Of a stretch of DNA of 6,834 bases, positions 5,500 through 6,834 are shown one piece after another. The DNA lies in contig JAJRBK010000118.1 of the NCBI GenBank assembly GCA_028679495.1, positions 1-6,834 on the forward strand, read 5' to 3'. The position numbers were made by a program, and so were the translations under genes. Origin of the DNA: Methanobacteriota archaeon (GTDB lineage: Archaea > Halobacteriota > Bog-38 > Methanoflorentales > Methanoflorentaceae). Every line of letters begins with the position of its first letter. Within the stretch, counting starts at the first letter, position 1. Below the pieces are notes generated by a model. That model made no database searches, was not told the origin of the DNA, and worked only from the letters and a program-made list of their open reading frames with translations.

Positions 5500-6053
5500 A
5501 GGGACTGAAAAACATCATTACAGAGTCGATACGCAATCTACGAGACTGCCAGACTATCAGCTATCCAAGCTCATTAGGGCAAAAATACAGCCACTTAGAG
5601 GGCTTAAGAGGTAAACCTGAGTTTGATAGCAGCAAATGCACAGGATGCCAAGCTTGTGTGAGGCGATGTAGTGATAACGCCATATCAGTGGTCGACGAAA
5701 ACGGCGTTAGAACGCTAACGATAGACGTGACACGCTGCATGTACTGTGGACGGTGTGCTGAAATCTGTCCTGTGGGAGCAATAACAATGACAAACAAGTT
5801 CGAGCTCTCGTACGACGCATCAGAAAAACCGCTCACCGTCAACGAGGTGGCTGTGAACAACTGTGTGGGGTGCGGAACGCCGTATGATTCGACGCGCCTA
5901 ATCAAAGAGGTTCAAGAGAGAGTCATAGCAAACGTTGACCCGTCCGTTGTGAACGTGGTGCAAGAGGATCTCCCCAAGTATATATTCTTGTGCCCGCAAT
6001 GCAGAAGACGCGTCGTTTATGAGCTCAAGACACACACGAGGAAATATTACTGA
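5496..6053 (+). CDS. hycF: Two-cluster ferredoxin subunit with four-cysteine tail (HycF/HyfH-like)
   Basis: A 185-residue NuoI-type subunit that carries electrons between the input ferredoxin and the small subunit. Two [4Fe-4S] motifs are visible: C48-C51-C54-C58 ('KCTGCQACVRRC') and C81-C84-C87-C91 ('RCMYCGRCAEICP'). The first lacks the proline that usually follows the fourth cysteine. After the ferredoxin core come two more cysteine pairs, C123-x-x-C126 ('NCVGCGTPY') and C166-x-x-C169 ('LCPQCRRR'), 39 residues apart, which look like a zinc-ribbon or rubredoxin-like metal site; HycF/HyfH proteins have a comparable C-terminal cysteine cluster. The first 40 residues contain the amphipathic stretch by which NuoI-type proteins sit on the membrane arm. 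The gene starts with GTG inside the stop of the previous gene and ends sharing one base with the next (TGATG), a sign of tight translational coupling. Confidence 0.92.
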   Translation: MKGLKNIITESIRNLRDCQTISYPSSLGQKYSHLEGLRGKPEFDSSKCTGCQACVRRCSDNAISVVDENGVRTLTIDVTRCMYCGRCAEICPVGAITMTNKFELSYDASEKPLTVNEVAVNNCVGCGTPYDSTRLIKEVQERVIANVDPSVVNVVQEDLPKYIFLCPQCRRRVVYELKTHTRKYY

Positions 6054-6481
6054 TGGCGCTACGGAAGCTACGGAATAAAATGCGGAAGCTCTCACCGTGG
6101 GTCTACGTCTTGCACACCGGTGGGTGTAACGGGTGTGACATTGAAATTCCTTGCATTTTCACGCCACGATACTGTGTAGAGCGATTTGGCATCAAGCTCG
6201 TCTCATCCCCACGATTCGCCGACGTGCTCTTAATCACTGGGCCAGTGTGCACTCAAGCGGTGCCGTTTGCGCTGCGCGTGTACAATCAAGTTCCTGATCC
6301 AAAGGTTGTGGTCTCCATAGGATCATGCGCGTCCACCGGCGGCGTGTACAAGGTCGAAGAAGGAGCCTCAAATTACGCAGTCGCAGGGCCAAGCCCTAAT
6401 ATCTTTCCAGTCGATGTATTTGTGCCTGGATGCCCTCCTAAGCCAGAAGCAATAATTCAAGGGATACTATTGGCCATCTGA
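6053..6481 (+). CDS. hycG: Hydrogenase small subunit, NuoB-type (HycG/HyfI-like)
   Basis: This 142-residue subunit holds the [4Fe-4S] cluster next to the nickel-iron site and passes electrons to it. The cluster ligands are C25 and C28 in 'GGCNGCDIEI' (23-32), C92 in 'SIGSCASTGG' (88-97) and C127 in 'VPGCPPKPE' (124-132). 'PRYCVERFGIKL' (38-49) and 'FADVLLITGPVC' (55-66) are also family segments. Two further cysteines are odd: C66 follows 'TGPV', where a threonine is usual, and C41 is in 'PRYCVERFG', usually an acidic residue. The protein lacks the long C-terminal extension of HycG (255 residues in E. coli) and matches the compact core form. It starts with ATG overlapping the stop of the HycF-like gene and is the last gene of the operon in the window; a copy of the operon promoter begins four bases after its stop. 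Confidence 0.93.
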   Translation: MALRKLRNKMRKLSPWVYVLHTGGCNGCDIEIPCIFTPRYCVERFGIKLVSSPRFADVLLITGPVCTQAVPFALRVYNQVPDPKVVVSIGSCASTGGVYKVEEGASNYAVAGPSPNIFPVDVFVPGCPPKPEAIIQGILLAI

Positions 6482-6484
6482 TAA

Positions 6485-6550
6485 GACCATATGTATAAAT
6501 GTCTTACATTATATAAAATACTACAAAGACTAAATCCTTTCGTGCTGCTT
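6485..6550 (+). repeat. Copy 2 of the hydrogenase-operon promoter element
   Basis: This is a direct repeat of 2019-2084, ungapped, with 56 of 66 positions identical by my hand alignment. The first 16 bases (GACCATATGTATAAAT) and the TATA segment ACATTATATAAAATA (6504-6518) are unchanged; differences concentrate after the TATA box. The TATA box TTATATAA is at 6509-6516, predicting a start of transcription around 6538-6542. It lies directly behind the stop codon of the HycG-like gene and points the same way as the operon. Identity in the promoter elements with drift elsewhere suggests selection on promoter function, or else a fairly recent duplication. Confidence 0.8.
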
Positions 6551-6679
6551 TATAATGGATGATTTCCACGGCAGAATGCGAAAGATGCATTGTTTGAATC
6601 CTCCTAGATGCAAAGAATACAGTCCGCATGTACATGAGCACTCTGTGTGCGGGAGCAGCTTTTTGTGGTCGCTTCGGGA

Positions 6680-6727
6680 ACCGTGTGTGGTCTCGCACGG
6701 TGACGCACGCGGAGCCGCCGTGTGTGC
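6680..6727 (+). ncRNA. Two adjacent hairpins, possible structured RNA or terminator region downstream of promoter copy 2
   Basis: Hairpin one pairs 6680-6687 (ACCGTGTG) with 6694-6701 (CGCACGGT): eight pairs including one G-U, with a six-base loop. Hairpin two pairs 6705-6711 (GCACGCG) with 6721-6727 (TGTGTGC): seven pairs including two G-U, with a nine-base loop. CCGTGTGTG occurs twice (6681-6689 and 6718-6726), so the two arms could also exchange partners. No T-run follows, so this is not a typical terminator. An RNA starting near 6540 would reach these hairpins after about 140 bases. The pairings are drawn by eye and may be chance in GT/GC-rich sequence. Confidence 0.2.
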
Positions 6728-6834
6728 TTGCGTGTAAGTGTGGTGCATTGATACATGGATAAGAGACGTAACAGAGCGAATCCGAGAGCGACGACGGTAG
6801 ATCCTGCAGCGCTCGCGATGTTGCCGCTTGCGGA

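Larger units (their letters stand above)
6482..6834. other. Stretch without a convincing gene after the hydrogenase operon
   Basis: After promoter copy 2 no recognisable protein follows. A frame from ATG 6555 (or 6576) to 6737 encodes a Cys/His-rich peptide of 60 (or 53) residues that resembles no family; its first codons hold faint similarity to the start of the operon's ferredoxin gene. Two hairpins lie at 6680-6701 and 6705-6727, and a 10-base palindrome CATGTACATG at 6627-6636. At the right edge, a plus frame from ATG 6755 and a minus frame (6834-6604, one hydrophobic helix near its visible start) both run off the window; neither can be chosen. A minus-strand membrane-protein end or the start of a plus-strand gene are both possible. 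Confidence 0.5.

Noticed and set aside
6585..6605. tRNA-like T-loop sequence GTTTGAATCC after promoter copy 2.
   Set aside because: The flanking bases do not form a T-stem and no acceptor, D or anticodon arms can be drawn.
6604..6834. Minus-strand frame open from the window edge for 76 codons, with a hydrophobic segment near its visible start.
   Set aside because: It could be the end of a membrane protein, but the later residues look random, it opposes a plus-strand frame starting at 6755, and nothing in the window decides between them.
1..6834. CRISPR array, insertion sequence or transposase remains.
   Set aside because: No spaced short repeats, terminal inverted repeats or transposase-like frames were seen; the only long repeat is the promoter pair.

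Overview
The window looks like a piece of an archaeal chromosome, most likely euryarchaeal. The basis is promoters with TATA boxes (TTATATAA and similar) about 25-30 bases ahead of the expected transcription start, at least one gene that appears leaderless, tightly overlapping genes with short Shine-Dalgarno motifs, and two moeA-type genes side by side. I cannot name a genus. Base composition is close to balanced and does not change visibly between the gene blocks.

Left third (1-1966): molybdenum/tungsten cofactor genes. On the minus strand, a moeA gene (140-1315) is followed after 15 bases by the start of a second moeA-type gene (124-1) that runs off the window. Divergent from moeA is a short ModE-type helix-turn-helix regulator (1359-1697). 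Its stop codon overlaps that of a convergent MoaD-like sulfur-carrier protein (1966-1694) within a single CTAG.

Middle and right (2019-6481): an operon for a membrane-bound group 4 [NiFe]-hydrogenase of the formate-hydrogenlyase (Hyc/Hyf) type. The order is a four-cluster ferredoxin (HycB-like), a 96-residue membrane protein that looks like a drastically shortened antiporter-like subunit (HycC/HyfB family), the fused NuoC-NuoD-type catalytic large subunit (HycE-like, all four nickel cysteines present), the NuoH-type membrane anchor (HycD-like), a two-cluster ferredoxin with an extra four-cysteine tail (HycF-like) and the small subunit (HycG-like). Electrons would enter at HycB from an oxidoreductase not in this window, pass through the HycF and HycG clusters to the nickel-iron site of HycE and reduce protons, with the membrane arm coupled to ion movement. 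The neighbouring Mo/W cofactor and regulator genes suggest, by inference, that the electron-donating partner is a Mo- or W-dependent enzyme such as formate dehydrogenase.

Right end (6482-6834): immediately after the hydrogenase operon lies a second copy of the operon's own promoter (56 of 66 positions identical to 2019-2084). No clear gene follows it. A trace of similarity to the start of the ferredoxin gene and two adjacent hairpins are visible. The points most worth checking are the miniature antiporter subunit, the duplicated promoter with what follows it, and the hydrogenase/Mo-W gene linkage.
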